62,000 nucleotides of DNA from positions 15,001 to 77,000 of the forward strand of contig JACVTC010000108.1 in NCBI GenBank assembly GCA_016946835.1, read 5' to 3'. Source of the DNA: Neocallimastix lanati (nom. inval.). Its lineage: Eukaryota > Neocallimastigomycota > Neocallimastigomycetes > Neocallimastigales > Neocallimastigaceae. Under the pieces are notes generated by a model. The model did no database searches. It had not been told where the DNA came from and saw nothing but the letters and a program-made list of their open reading frames with translations. Positions 47,330-60,678 of this stretch are shown piece after piece. Numbering within the stretch: position 1 is the first letter of the stretch; each line of letters begins with the position of its first letter. The translations under genes and the position numbers were made by a program.

Positions 47330-47336
47330 GTTTAAA
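47330..47336 (-). promoter_or_regulatory. Putative -1 frameshift site (T TTA AAC) of E, now separated from gag by D
   Basis: The gag frame reads TCT TTA AAC CAC TAA; the -1 frame runs on into the ATG at 47285. Motif, distance to the stop and downstream frame are as in B, although surrounding codons differ. That supports selection on the motif. D inserted 15 bp upstream of it. Confidence 0.65.
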
Positions 47337-47350
47337 GATTTGTTGATCAT

Positions 47351-48122
47351 TATAAAGTTTTGGTAAAAAAATAGATTATAAATCAACACTTCAATAATAA
47401 CACTAAAACACAAAATAATAGTTTTAAAGAACAAGTTTTATTAATTTTTTAAATATTAAAATCTTTATTTATTTTAAAGTGTTATTAACAAGAAATCGTT
47501 AATAACAATTACATCGATTAAAATACATGAAATTTGATAACTATTTATATTTTTATCTTATTACATTTATAATATATAATTCCTATTGAATTATATTATC
47601 TAGCTATTTATTTAAAAACAATACTAACCTAAACTAATAATAAATAATTAACTATTACTAAATAAAGAGAATTATAATTAATAACTAAAATAAATATAAT
47701 CAATTCTAATTGAGTTCATTTATTATTTATTTATTATTTAAATATTATTAGTAAATTTATTATATATTTTCTATTTAAAAATAATATAAAAGTTGTCATA
47801 ATTATTTAATATAAATTTAGCATAAAATGCCGTAAGTTTCAACATGACTAATTGCATAGTTTCATGTTGTTAATTTATCTTGTGAAAAACCTTAACTCTT
47901 ATTATTTAAATTAAATTACATAAAAAGAAATGATTTTCAAATACTAGTTTCACAAGAGAAATTTTTAATTTATTAGTATGATTGGGAAAAAATCGAAATT
48001 ATGTTAAAAATATTTTCAATAATTTTATACACGTGATTTCAAATAAATTTATTTTAATTTTTACTTAAATTTATGATTAAATTTAATTAAAATTATTTAA
48101 AGATATTAATAATATCTTTACA
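47351..48122 (-). repeat. D-element 3' LTR, 772 bp
   Basis: Plus reading TATAAAG...TTTACA, same length as and apparently identical to 53665-54436. The target duplication ATCAT lies at 47346-47350 and 54437-54441, inside the end of E gag. A purine tract AAAGGGCGAGAT on the minus strand abuts it. Confidence 0.9.
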
Positions 48123-48159
48123 ATCTCGCCCTTTAAGTCGAGCTCCTGCGAGATTAACT

Positions 48160-51100
48160 TTAGGAAGGAAGATCGATCACAAAAGGTTGATATTTATGCC
48201 TAACATAGTACTCGTTCGAATCTTCAGGTAGTTGGCAAAATTCATTGTTAATATTCGAAGATTTATTCTTCTTTTCTTTTCTATAGTATTCTTGTATTAA
48301 TTGTTTATCAAAAATTTGATCTTCATCGATCCAAGTATTTTCATTAGAATCGCATCCTTTCCATTTAATCAAGTAACGATTTTTATTGTTAAAAGTTTTC
48401 ATTTTAATTATTCTTTCAGGACTTCTATTAATTGTATCCGTAGTAAGATTAATATTTCTTCTACGAGTATTTCTTCTGTTTGGGAATTCATTTTCATGGT
48501 AAGGTTCGAGGAGCGAAACATGGAATACAGGGTGACAGCGCATATTATTAGGAAGTTTAAGTTCATACGCTAAATCACTAACTTTTCTAATGATTTCAAA
48601 GGGTCCTATTAGTTGATCAGATAATTTTTTATTTTTCTTTGTTGTATTACCCTTTAAAAGATAAACTTTATTTCCTACTTTAAAATCAGGAGAATCCATT
48701 CTTTTTAAATCTGCATATTTTTTATAAGTCTTTTTCGCTTGTTCTAAATTTTCTTTTAAAAACTTTATGTTTTCGTTAATATTCAATATTCTTTTTTCAG
48801 CTCTATGTGGATTCTCGTTTGAAGGAATCTCAGGATTAAACTTTGGATTAAATCCATAATTTGCAAAAAATGGTGATTGATTTATTGATTGTTGTAAAGT
48901 ATTGTTATAAGAAAATTCTGCAAAAGGTAATAAATCAAACCAATTATTTTGTTTTTCGTTAATGAAACAACGAAGATATTGTTCCAATATCGAGTTCACC
49001 CTTTCCGTTTGACCATCAGTCTGCGGGTGATTAGCAGTAGAAAAAGAATGCTTAATATTTAAAAGAGAGCAAAGACGATTCCAAAAATCAGAGGTAAATT
49101 GAGAACCACGATCAGAAATAATAGAATCGGGGAAACCATGAAGTTTAAAAATATTAGCAATGAAAGAATCAGCAGCAATAGAAGCAGTAGGAAGACATCT
49201 AAATGGTATAAAATGAGCCATTTTAGTTAAGCGATCCACAACAACCATTATAGTGGTCATATCTTTGGATTTCGGAAGTTCAACAATAAAATCCATAGAG
49301 ATAGCAGACCAGGCTCTATTGGGTGTAGAAAGTGGAGAAAGTAAACCATATGGCTTATGTCTTGGGATTTTGGATTTTGAACAAATTTCACAAGATTTAA
49401 TAAACATTTTAACATCTTTTTGTAATTTAGGCCACCAGAAATTACGAGAAATAAGTTCAATAGTTTTATTAATTCCAAAATGACCAGCAGAAATAGAGTC
49501 ATGATGGAGTTCTAAAACTCTTATTCTAATTTTATTGGGAACATAAATTAAATTTTCAAAAAGTAAATAACCATTTTTGTCAAGAGAAAATTTATCGATT
49601 TTACTAAAAGGGGGATCTTTTGATTTATCATTTTTAAGAAATTCAGTTATTTTGCAATAGAATTCATCATTAGCTAGAGAATCATGAATAGAGGAGATTA
49701 AAGAATCATTCTTAAAACTACATGAATTAATAACGCATGAAATAGGACGAACACTAGCAAATAAATGATCACTACGTCTGGATAAAATATCTGGTTTACC
49801 TGACTTTTTACCAGCTCTGTAAATTAGTTTAAAATCAAATCTAGATAAGAATTCATACCAACGGATTTGACGTTGGGAAAGGAGTTCGGGTTTTCGAGGA
49901 AAGGTTAAATTTTTATGATCAGTATAAATAATAAACTGATGGCGAGCTCCTTCTAAGTAATGTCTCCATCCTTCCAATGCAACTTTAATAGCAAGAAGTT
50001 CTTTGTCATAGATAGGGTAATTTCTTTGGGATTTAGTTAAGCTAGTAGAAATAAAAGCAATTGGATGCAAATGCCCATCAAATTCCTGAGAAAGAATTGC
50101 ACCAACAGCAAAATTACTAGCATCAGTTTCAACAATGAATTGTTTGTTGCTATCAGGATGTTTCAAAATAGGAGCAGTAGTAAATAATTCTTTTAAAGTA
50201 TCAAACGCTTTTTGTTGTTCAGAACTCCAATTAAAAGGAACATTTTTTCTAGTTAATTTGTGGAGAGGATTTGCAATTTTCGCAAAGTCTTTAATAAAAA
50301 TTCTGTAATAATTACAAAGTCCAATAAACGATTGAATTTCTTTAACGTTTGTTGGAACAGGCCAATCTAAAATTGCTTTAACTTTTTCTTTATCCATTTT
50401 AATTCCATCTCTTGATAAAACATAACCAAGAAAAGTAGTTTCAGTTACATCAAATTCACACTTTTCTAATTTAACAACTAAATGATTCTCTAACAATTTT
50501 CTTAAAACTTTCTTGACATGTACATGATGTTCTTCTAAAGTATTAGAATAAATTAAAATGTCATCAATATAAGAGATTACAAAATCATCTAAGTAATCAC
50601 TGAGAACATCATTTATAAAATGTTGGAATGTAGCAGGGGCATTCTTAAGCCCAAAAGGCATAACGAGATATTCAAAGTGCCCATATCTTGTGCGAAAGGC
50701 AGTTTTGTACTCGTCACCTTCTTTAATTCTTACTAAGTTATAGGCAGATTTTAAATCTAACTTAGTAAAATATTTAGCACCTTTAACTCTATCCAACAAT
50801 TCACTAATTAAAGGAAGAGGGTAAGAGTTACGGATGGTCATTTCATTTAATTTTCTATAATCAATAACTAATCTATATGTACCATCCTTTTTTCTAACAA
50901 ATAAAATAGGTGCTCCAGCGGGAGAAGAAGATTTTCTAATAAAACCCTTTTTTAAATTTTCTTCTAAATATTTCTTTAATTCTTCTCTCTCCGTCTCAGT
51001 TAAAGGATACAACGGTCCATAAAATAAACTACAATTATCTTTTAATTTAATCTCACAATCATAATTACGATGCGGAGGTAACACATTACAATTATTTTCA

Positions 51101-52950
51101 TTAAACACTTCTTTAAACATCAAATAGATTTCAGGTACTTCGACCTTTTCATCATCTTTATTTAAATTATTATTTTCATTATTACATTTTTCAATTACAT
51201 TTAATTTCTTACATTTACTTGATTCACAAATTTTCTTTAAGATCTTTAAACTATTTTTACTAATTTTACTATCACAATTCATAACAATAATATCATCACT
51301 ATCACTAAAATTATCTAACATAAAAGTATCATTAATATCACTATCGCTATCACTATTAATAAATTCAGTACAAGTTCTAATACGAGTTCGGCGGCCACGA
51401 ATAGAAATTTCTTCTTCAGAATCAGATTCGGAATCGGAGTCAAAGAAAGATTTTCTTTTTCTTGAGTCTTCAATAATTTTATTTTCTTCCAAGTCGGTAG
51501 CAGATTCTTTTCCTTTGTTCTTTTTCTTGTTCTTGATCTTGTTCTTTCTTTTTCTTTTACCGTTATTACAGTGTCTAGCGCAAAATCCTGAGCCAAAGGA
51601 GATCTTCTTTGCGTCGTGGTAATTATAAGGCGAATGCTTCTCAATCCAAGGTAGACCTAAAATAATATCAACATCAGGAATTCTGAGTACATACAATTGA
51701 ATGGTTTCTAAGTGATTTTTTAAACGTAAAATACACTTCTCCGTTTCCTTTTTAACTGTTGATATTCCGTAACCAAGACCAGTAACACGGAATGGTTCTT
51801 CAATTTGTTGGGTTTTGATTCCAAAAGCCTTCGCAAATTCTGGGTGAATAAAGTTAAGATCTGATCCAGAATCAATCAAAACTCTTGCCTTTACTTCTTC
51901 TGTATCGTTTGTTTTGATATAAAAATCAATAATGTTACTTTTCTTGGTCAAGAGTGAGTTTTGCTCTTCAACAATTTTTCTGACTTTCAAAATATCTTCT
52001 TGGCTGTTGATTCTTCTGATTCTTCTTAAGCTAGTAGATGCAATATTATCATTTCTTTCTTTCTTGTTGATCATTTTAACTGTAGCGGGCCTCTTCTTGT
52101 TCGGGCAATTAAATTTTAGATGCCCTGGTTGCTTACAATAGTAGCAAAGACCTTTTCTTCTTTCTTCTTCCTTAGAGTTAACATTCTCCTGGTACAATTT
52201 CTTGTTGGATGGGAAATAGTTGGTATTCCTTTGACCTCTCTTGATTCGATAGAGGTCAACTTCCATGGGATCATTATTAGTGAGTTGTGTACTGGAACTA
52301 GCGTTGTTTCGGTGATTGTATTGATGAAAATAAAATTCATTAATACTGTGTCTTTTGGTTAAACTCTCAATGCTAATAACGTCAGTAAACAAAGCTCTTA
52401 AATTGTTTGGGTTCGGATTGACCACGGCAAGATGTTCTCTCATTTTATAATGTAATCCTTTGATAAACATGTATATTTTTGCAGACTCGTTGAAGTCTGA
52501 GTTTCTTGCAACTTTATTGAATTCATTAATGTAATCGTTAACGTGGCCAAACTTATGTTGACGAATTGAACAAAGTTTCCCATTAGCAATTACAGTATTA
52601 ACTTCTTCTTCACCATAACGAGCTCTAAGTTCATTAATGAAATTTTCATAGGAATTCAAAATTTCGTCATTGTTGCGTCTCAAAGACGAAGCCCAGTCTA
52701 AAGGTTCTCCAATTAAATAAGAAATTATGAATTTGACTTTTGCGATATCATTATTAATTCCATGTGGGTTGGATTCCATAGCAATTTCGGCTCTGGTTAG
52801 GAACCCGTCGAATTCCCTCTTGATACCAGAAAACAGTGGTGGATCATTTACTGTTTTCTGAGTGTTTCTTAAGAAGCCTTGATTATTTGCTTGGTTCATT
52901 TCTAAATCAAGGTTTTCGAATTTTTGAATTAAATCTTCAACTTCGTTCAA
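48160..52950 (-). CDS. Intact Gag-Pol polyprotein of chromodomain Ty3/gypsy element D
   Basis: A single 1596-codon frame without interruption. Domains in order: capsid (residues about 35-200), CCHC knuckle CYYCKQPGHLKFNC (about 269-282), protease (RVLIDSGSDLNFI, about 356-368), an acidic serine-rich linker (about 500-560), RT (LPPHRNYDC near 624, RLVIDYRKLN near 693, catalytic YIDD at about 794-797), RNase H (ETDASNFAVGA, YDKELLAIK), integrase zinc domain (HHDSISAGHFG ... CEICSKSK) and core (MDFIVELP, SDRGSQFTSDFW, QTDGQTERVNSILEQY), and a clear chromodomain near the C-terminus (ERIIKMKTF, YLIKWKGC, ENTW). All catalytic residues are in place and the LTRs look identical, so this copy may be recent and functional. 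Fusion of gag and pol in one frame is known in some chromoviruses. Chromodomains guide integration by binding histone marks in this group. Confidence 0.92.
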   Translation of the reverse strand: MNEVEDLIQKFENLDLEMNQANNQGFLRNTQKTVNDPPLFSGIKREFDGFLTRAEIAMESNPHGINNDIAKVKFIISYLIGEPLDWASSLRRNNDEILNSYENFINELRARYGEEEVNTVIANGKLCSIRQHKFGHVNDYINEFNKVARNSDFNESAKIYMFIKGLHYKMREHLAVVNPNPNNLRALFTDVISIESLTKRHSINEFYFHQYNHRNNASSSTQLTNNDPMEVDLYRIKRGQRNTNYFPSNKKLYQENVNSKEEERRKGLCYYCKQPGHLKFNCPNKKRPATVKMINKKERNDNIASTSLRRIRRINSQEDILKVRKIVEEQNSLLTKKSNIIDFYIKTNDTEEVKARVLIDSGSDLNFIHPEFAKAFGIKTQQIEEPFRVTGLGYGISTVKKETEKCILRLKNHLETIQLYVLRIPDVDIILGLPWIEKHSPYNYHDAKKISFGSGFCARHCNNGKRKRKNKIKNKKKNKGKESATDLEENKIIEDSRKRKSFFDSDSESDSEEEISIRGRRTRIRTCTEFINSDSDSDINDTFMLDNFSDSDDIIVMNCDSKISKNSLKILKKICESSKCKKLNVIEKCNNENNNLNKDDEKVEVPEIYLMFKEVFNENNCNVLPPHRNYDCEIKLKDNCSLFYGPLYPLTETEREELKKYLEENLKKGFIRKSSSPAGAPILFVRKKDGTYRLVIDYRKLNEMTIRNSYPLPLISELLDRVKGAKYFTKLDLKSAYNLVRIKEGDEYKTAFRTRYGHFEYLVMPFGLKNAPATFQHFINDVLSDYLDDFVISYIDDILIYSNTLEEHHVHVKKVLRKLLENHLVVKLEKCEFDVTETTFLGYVLSRDGIKMDKEKVKAILDWPVPTNVKEIQSFIGLCNYYRIFIKDFAKIANPLHKLTRKNVPFNWSSEQQKAFDTLKELFTTAPILKHPDSNKQFIVETDASNFAVGAILSQEFDGHLHPIAFISTSLTKSQRNYPIYDKELLAIKVALEGWRHYLEGARHQFIIYTDHKNLTFPRKPELLSQRQIRWYEFLSRFDFKLIYRAGKKSGKPDILSRRSDHLFASVRPISCVINSCSFKNDSLISSIHDSLANDEFYCKITEFLKNDKSKDPPFSKIDKFSLDKNGYLLFENLIYVPNKIRIRVLELHHDSISAGHFGINKTIELISRNFWWPKLQKDVKMFIKSCEICSKSKIPRHKPYGLLSPLSTPNRAWSAISMDFIVELPKSKDMTTIMVVVDRLTKMAHFIPFRCLPTASIAADSFIANIFKLHGFPDSIISDRGSQFTSDFWNRLCSLLNIKHSFSTANHPQTDGQTERVNSILEQYLRCFINEKQNNWFDLLPFAEFSYNNTLQQSINQSPFFANYGFNPKFNPEIPSNENPHRAEKRILNINENIKFLKENLEQAKKTYKKYADLKRMDSPDFKVGNKVYLLKGNTTKKNKKLSDQLIGPFEIIRKVSDLAYELKLPNNMRCHPVFHVSLLEPYHENEFPNRRNTRRRNINLTTDTINRSPERIIKMKTFNNKNRYLIKWKGCDSNENTWIDEDQIFDKQLIQEYYRKEKKNKSSNINNEFCQLPEDSNEYYVRHKYQPFVIDLPS

Positions 52951-53232
52951 TTTGTAACTTATTATTTACTTTTGAATATTTTAAATAATGATATTTGAAA
53001 TAGATGTTCTAATAAAAAGATATTTCTATTATAATATTGTATGTAAAGTCGAACTGGCTCTCTCCAATTGTAGTGGTGCCGTCGAGTAAACTGAATATTA
53101 TAATATAGTATCTTACTGGTTAAAATTTAATTTCAAATAATATTATGGATTTCTCACGTAATCTGGTAATTTTATTCAAAAGTCTTGCACAAGTGTCCCA
53201 ATATGATAAATGGTATGGTATGAGTCTTGTAA

Positions 53233-53283
<51 letters not shown>

Positions 53284-53653
53284 TGGTAGAATTAGCCTGA
53301 ATCGAGTAGAATATTTCCTTAAACTGGTAGAATTAGCCTGAATCGAGTAGAATATTTCCTTAAACTGGTAGAATTAGCCTGAATCGAGTAGAATATTTCC
53401 TTAAACTGGTAGAATAGCCTGAATCGAGTTGAATATTTCCTTAAACTGGTAGCGATATCCTAAAGCTGGTAGCAATAATCTAAAATTGTGAGTATTCCAA
53501 AGTCGGTAGTGTCAAAAGTGGGTAGCTTCTAAAAATCCTTGGTAAAAATATCTGGTAAAAATATCTTGATTCAAGCCACAAATAAGCCACAAAAGAGTCA
53601 CGTGTTTTAAATATTTTTTATTGATTTATAACGTATTTTTGTTTGTTTAAAAG
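52951..53653 (-). other. D-element 5' leader with about 41-bp tandem repeat
   Basis: Some 700 bp of non-coding sequence between primer site and gag. About four copies of a 41-bp unit containing CTGGTAGAATTAGCCTGAAT lie at about 53281-53450, followed by looser CTGGTAG or GGTAG words to 53530. A poly(T) run of about 50 occupies 53230-53279. The role is unknown; packaging or dimerisation signals usually lie in this part of retroelement RNA. Confidence 0.55.
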
Positions 53654-53666
53654 GTAATTGTTATTA
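53654..53666 (-). promoter_or_regulatory. D-element primer-binding site, 13-nt complement of the LTR
   Basis: On the minus strand the LTR/leader junction reads TAATAACAATTAC. Its reverse complement occurs once in the 5' LTR at 53814-53826, about 38 nt downstream of a TATAAATAG box, next to a GTTATTAAC/GTTAATAAC inverted repeat. It has the same 13-nt length and placement as in X, Y and C, but an unrelated sequence. Confidence 0.65.
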
Positions 53667-54436
53667 TAAAGTTTTGGTAAAAAAATAGATTATAAATCAA
53701 CACTTCAATAATAACACTAAAACACAAAATAATAGTTTTAAAGAACAAGTTTTATTAATTTTTTAAATATTAAAATCTTTATTTATTTTAAAGTGTTATT
53801 AACAAGAAATCGTTAATAACAATTACATCGATTAAAATACATGAAATTTGATAACTATTTATATTTTTATCTTATTACATTTATAATATATAATTCCTAT
53901 TGAATTATATTATCTAGCTATTTATTTAAAAACAATACTAACCTAAACTAATAATAAATAATTAACTATTACTAAATAAAGAGAATTATAATTAATAACT
54001 AAAATAAATATAATCAATTCTAATTGAGTTCATTTATTATTTATTTATTATTTAAATATTATTAGTAAATTTATTATATATTTTCTATTTAAAAATAATA
54101 TAAAAGTTGTCATAATTATTTAATATAAATTTAGCATAAAATGCCGTAAGTTTCAACATGACTAATTGCATAGTTTCATGTTGTTAATTTATCTTGTGAA
54201 AAACCTTAACTCTTATTATTTAAATTAAATTACATAAAAAGAAATGATTTTCAAATACTAGTTTCACAAGAGAAATTTTTAATTTATTAGTATGATTGGG
54301 AAAAAATCGAAATTATGTTAAAAATATTTTCAATAATTTTATACACGTGATTTCAAATAAATTTATTTTAATTTTTACTTAAATTTATGATTAAATTTAA
54401 TTAAAATTATTTAAAGATATTAATAATATCTTTACA
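53665..54436 (-). repeat. D-element 5' LTR, 772 bp
   Basis: Minus reading TGTAAAGATATT...CTTTATA. The inner end is TATA rather than CA, which is unusual, but both LTRs and the ATCAT duplication agree on this boundary. Identity with the 3' LTR suggests a recent insertion. Confidence 0.9.
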
Positions 54437-55596
54437 ATCATTCCCCTTTCTTCCATTTCCGCTAATTGTTTGAACGAATAGGGGCAGTTTGAAGCCTTGT
54501 GCCCATTTTGGAAACAACGGAAACAAGTAGTTTTCCTATTTTGGTAGTCTTTATTAAAACTTTTATTATATTCCTTATTTGGAATAACCCCTGGATTTCT
54601 ATTTATGGTAGTTGTAAGTATATTAGCATCAATACCGTTATTATTGTCATATGCGTTACTATTTTGAGAAACTGCGGTAGCTATATTGTTGGTATTGTTA
54701 TCGTTACTAATATTATTGTTTTTATAATTGTAATTAGAGTTATTACTATTTTGTATTCTATTAGGTAAATAATTATAATTATAGTTGTTGTTATCCATGA
54801 TATTATTCATATTTTGATTGACATTAGTATTATAATTATTATTGAGGTTCATAAATCTTGAACCATTACTAAAGTTTCGGTTATTCCTTCTAAAAGGTGG
54901 ACGAAAATTATTATTGTAAATATTTCTATTAGTACTTTGATTTATATTATGTTTATAAGAAGGTTCTCCATAAAAATTCTGATAAAATGGGTGATTCATT
55001 ATAGGACTATCCAAATTTTGCACGAACATTAAATTAGATCTATTCTTATTATTATCTTGCCCAATATTACTGATTATTTCTTTTTCAGCTTCTTCGGATA
55101 CTTCAGCTACCTTAAAAGCTTCAGATAAAGTTTCGCATTCGGTTGTCATAACTCTTGAACAAGGAAAGACCCGTGTACTTATAGCAGTAGTATAGTCCTT
55201 TATTGAAATTAGTTTTTGATATTCTCTTGGTAGGCCTTTATATAATATTTTGTATCTATGATTAAATTTTTTTATAGTTTCTTTATTATTAATTTTTAAT
55301 GATTTTAATACTGCACATTTATCATTAGGTGTGATGTGCAAGTACTCCTCAACGGCAGCTTGGATTTCTTTGAAGCTGGGATATCTAACTTCGTTTCCAT
55401 TCTTACTTTTTAAAGAGTTTAAGGCCCTATGCATGTCTTCTTCGACTGCTTCTTTGGCCCAGACAAAAATTCTTCTTGGTTCCACAACATCGTAGAGCTC
55501 CATCACTCTGACGAATTCATGCATCCATCCATCAACATCTTTTCCATAGTCGATGAGATTTGGTAATGCTTTCTGTAATTTGGCAGCGTCAATCAT
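54437..55596 (-). CDS. Gag of E element, CCHC type, 3' end displaced by D
   Basis: About 386 codons run from ATG 55596 to the D insertion; the last codons and the stop lie at 47324-47350 on the other side. The open frame as it stands runs a little into the D LTR and stops at 54397. The N-terminal region matches B Gag (LIDYGKDVDGWMHEF, EPRRIFVWAKEAVEED, HITPNDKCAVLKSLKIN). An Asn-rich linker follows, and the knuckle CFRCFQNGHKASNC is near residue 362. The insertion changes only the last few residues but separates gag from its frameshift site and pol. Before D, this was an intact Gag. Confidence 0.85.
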
Positions 55597-55817
55597 GATA
55601 AATAGAATTTATTAAAAAAAAGTAATATAAAATAGTTATATTTATTTATAATATAATAATTGTTTTGTAAAAAAAAATGAAGAAACAAAAAAAATAAAAA
55701 TTGTTTTATAATAATATAATAAATGCTTTTGTACTATAAATATATAAAATAAAAAAAATGAATGAATTAAAGTAAAGTAATTTCTCTTATTTATTTCATA
55801 TTATTTTATCTTGCTTC

Positions 55818-55835
55818 CGCCCGGATTCTCCACCA
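55818..55835 (-). promoter_or_regulatory. tRNA-type primer-binding site of E element
   Basis: Minus reading TGGTGGAGAATCCGGGCG, four bases after the LTR end. It implies a tRNA ending CGCCCGGATTCTCCACCA, which I could not assign. One base differs from the G site; it is quite different from the B site. Confidence 0.6.
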
Positions 55836-55839
55836 ATTT

Positions 55840-56397
55840 TGGTACGTAATTTTTATATATTGTACCTTTTATATGATTTGGGGAAAGCAAGTTGTAAAAT
55901 TATAAAATAATATATTCTAATAAAAGAAATAAATAAAAAATTATAACACAAAATTAATAATAAATTTTTAATAAATAATAATGTGTTACTTTTAAGTCTT
56001 TATTTTATTTATAAATTTTGTTCTTTAAATAAGTACATATAATTTTATTATAATTTTATTATATCTTTAAATTTATATTTTAATAATAATATTAACCAAA
56101 ATATCCTAAATATTTATTCACCCGAATAAATATTTTATAATTCCTATTCTAACTATTATATTCTTTAAAGATATTAAATTATTAAGTTCCTCTTTGTTAA
56201 TATTTTATCTTTCACTTATTTTTATACTATAATTTATCTTAATTCTTATTGGTTATCTATTAATTAAAATTATTTTTATTAATATTATATTTCTATATAC
56301 TAATTAAACCTTATACCTATTATAATAAAATAACTAAAGAATTATTTATTTTCTTATATTTTTAATAATTTATTCTATTTTAGTGAGTAACGTACCA
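55840..56397 (-). repeat. E-element 5' LTR, 558 bp, 15 bp upstream of tRNA-Ala 2
   Basis: TGGTACGTAA...GTAACGTACCA, followed by AATA, the target duplication, and then tRNA-Ala 2 after 15 bp in all. Apparent identity with its partner marks it as the newest tRNA-targeted insertion here. Confidence 0.9.
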
Positions 56398-56412
56398 AAT
56401 AATTTTAATAAA

Positions 56413-56484
56413 GGGGTTGTAACTCAGTGGTAGAGTGCTCGCTTCGCATGCGAGAAGCCGCGGGTTCAATTCCCGCCAACTCCA
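56413..56484 (+). tRNA. tRNA-Ala (anticodon CGC), copy 2
   Basis: Identical in all 72 bases to copy 1, with the same TTTTT terminator two bases after the gene and about 70 bp of shared 3' flank. The 16 bp upstream (CAATAATTTTAATAAA) contain the CAATA, ATAA and AATA motifs that occur as target duplications between the elements to the left. It appears to be the target that collected the train. Confidence 0.95.
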
Positions 56485-56554
56485 CTTTTTCAAACATTTT
56501 TTGATAAAAGAATAAAATTTATTTATCTATATATATAAATCTTTATCTATATAT

Positions 56555-56764
56555 TTTATTTTATTTTATTATTATTATTTTTTTTTTTTTATTTTTATAT
56601 ATATATATACATATACATATTTTCTTTTTTTTCTTAATTTTATATTTTATAAATATATATATATATATATATATATTTTTTATAATAAAACTAATATATA
56701 TTCAATAAGTATTTTTTTTTTTGTTTAACAGAAAAGAAAAAGTTTGTAAATTTATATTCAATAA

Positions 56765-56798
<34 letters not shown>

Positions 56799-57158
56799 GT
56801 TTAGAAAAAGAGTATAAATTTATATTCAATATGAAAAATAATTCTTATTTAACATTTATCAAAAAAAGTATTATTATATGTATATTCCATTTATAGCAAA
56901 ATTTATGTATTTTTAATTAAAAAAAAAAAAAATTTAAATTAAAAGTAGTTTAAATAATTCAATAAAAATTGAATAAAATATATATATAAAAAGATAATAG
57001 AGTTCAACTTTATTTTTTAAAAATTTTTTATATAACTAAAAATTAATATATATATATATATATAAAAATAATATATATAAAAAAAAAAAAAAAATAGTTG
57101 GAAAAAATAAAACACCTTTTTGTTTTTATAAAAGAAGCAAATTAATTAAGCAATAATC
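56555..57158. other. Spacer between tRNA-Ala 2 and the peptidase gene
   Basis: AT-rich with poly(T), poly(A) and TA runs. Two imperfect copies of TTATATTCAATAAGTATTTTTT lie near 56696 and 56752. The promoter of the peptidase must lie here, but I see no distinct element beyond many TATA-like words. Confidence 0.5.
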
Positions 57159-60608
<3,450 letters not shown>

Positions 60609-60610
60609 AT

Positions 60611-60678
60611 AAAATAAAATTAAGCAATTACAAATAATTCATCTAAAATAAAATTAAGCAATTATAAATAATTCATCT
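60611..60678 (+). repeat. 34-bp tandem duplication in the peptidase 3' UTR
   Basis: AAAATAAAATTAAGCAATTA... at 60611-60644 is repeated at 60645-60678 with one difference. It starts three bases after the TGA stop and contains AATAAA-like words that could serve as polyadenylation signals. Confidence 0.75.

Noticed and set aside
53230-53279. Poly(T) run considered as the poly(A) tail of a processed retrocopy
   Set aside because: It lies inside the leader of D with no retrocopied gene or target duplication around it; similar runs occur throughout the window.
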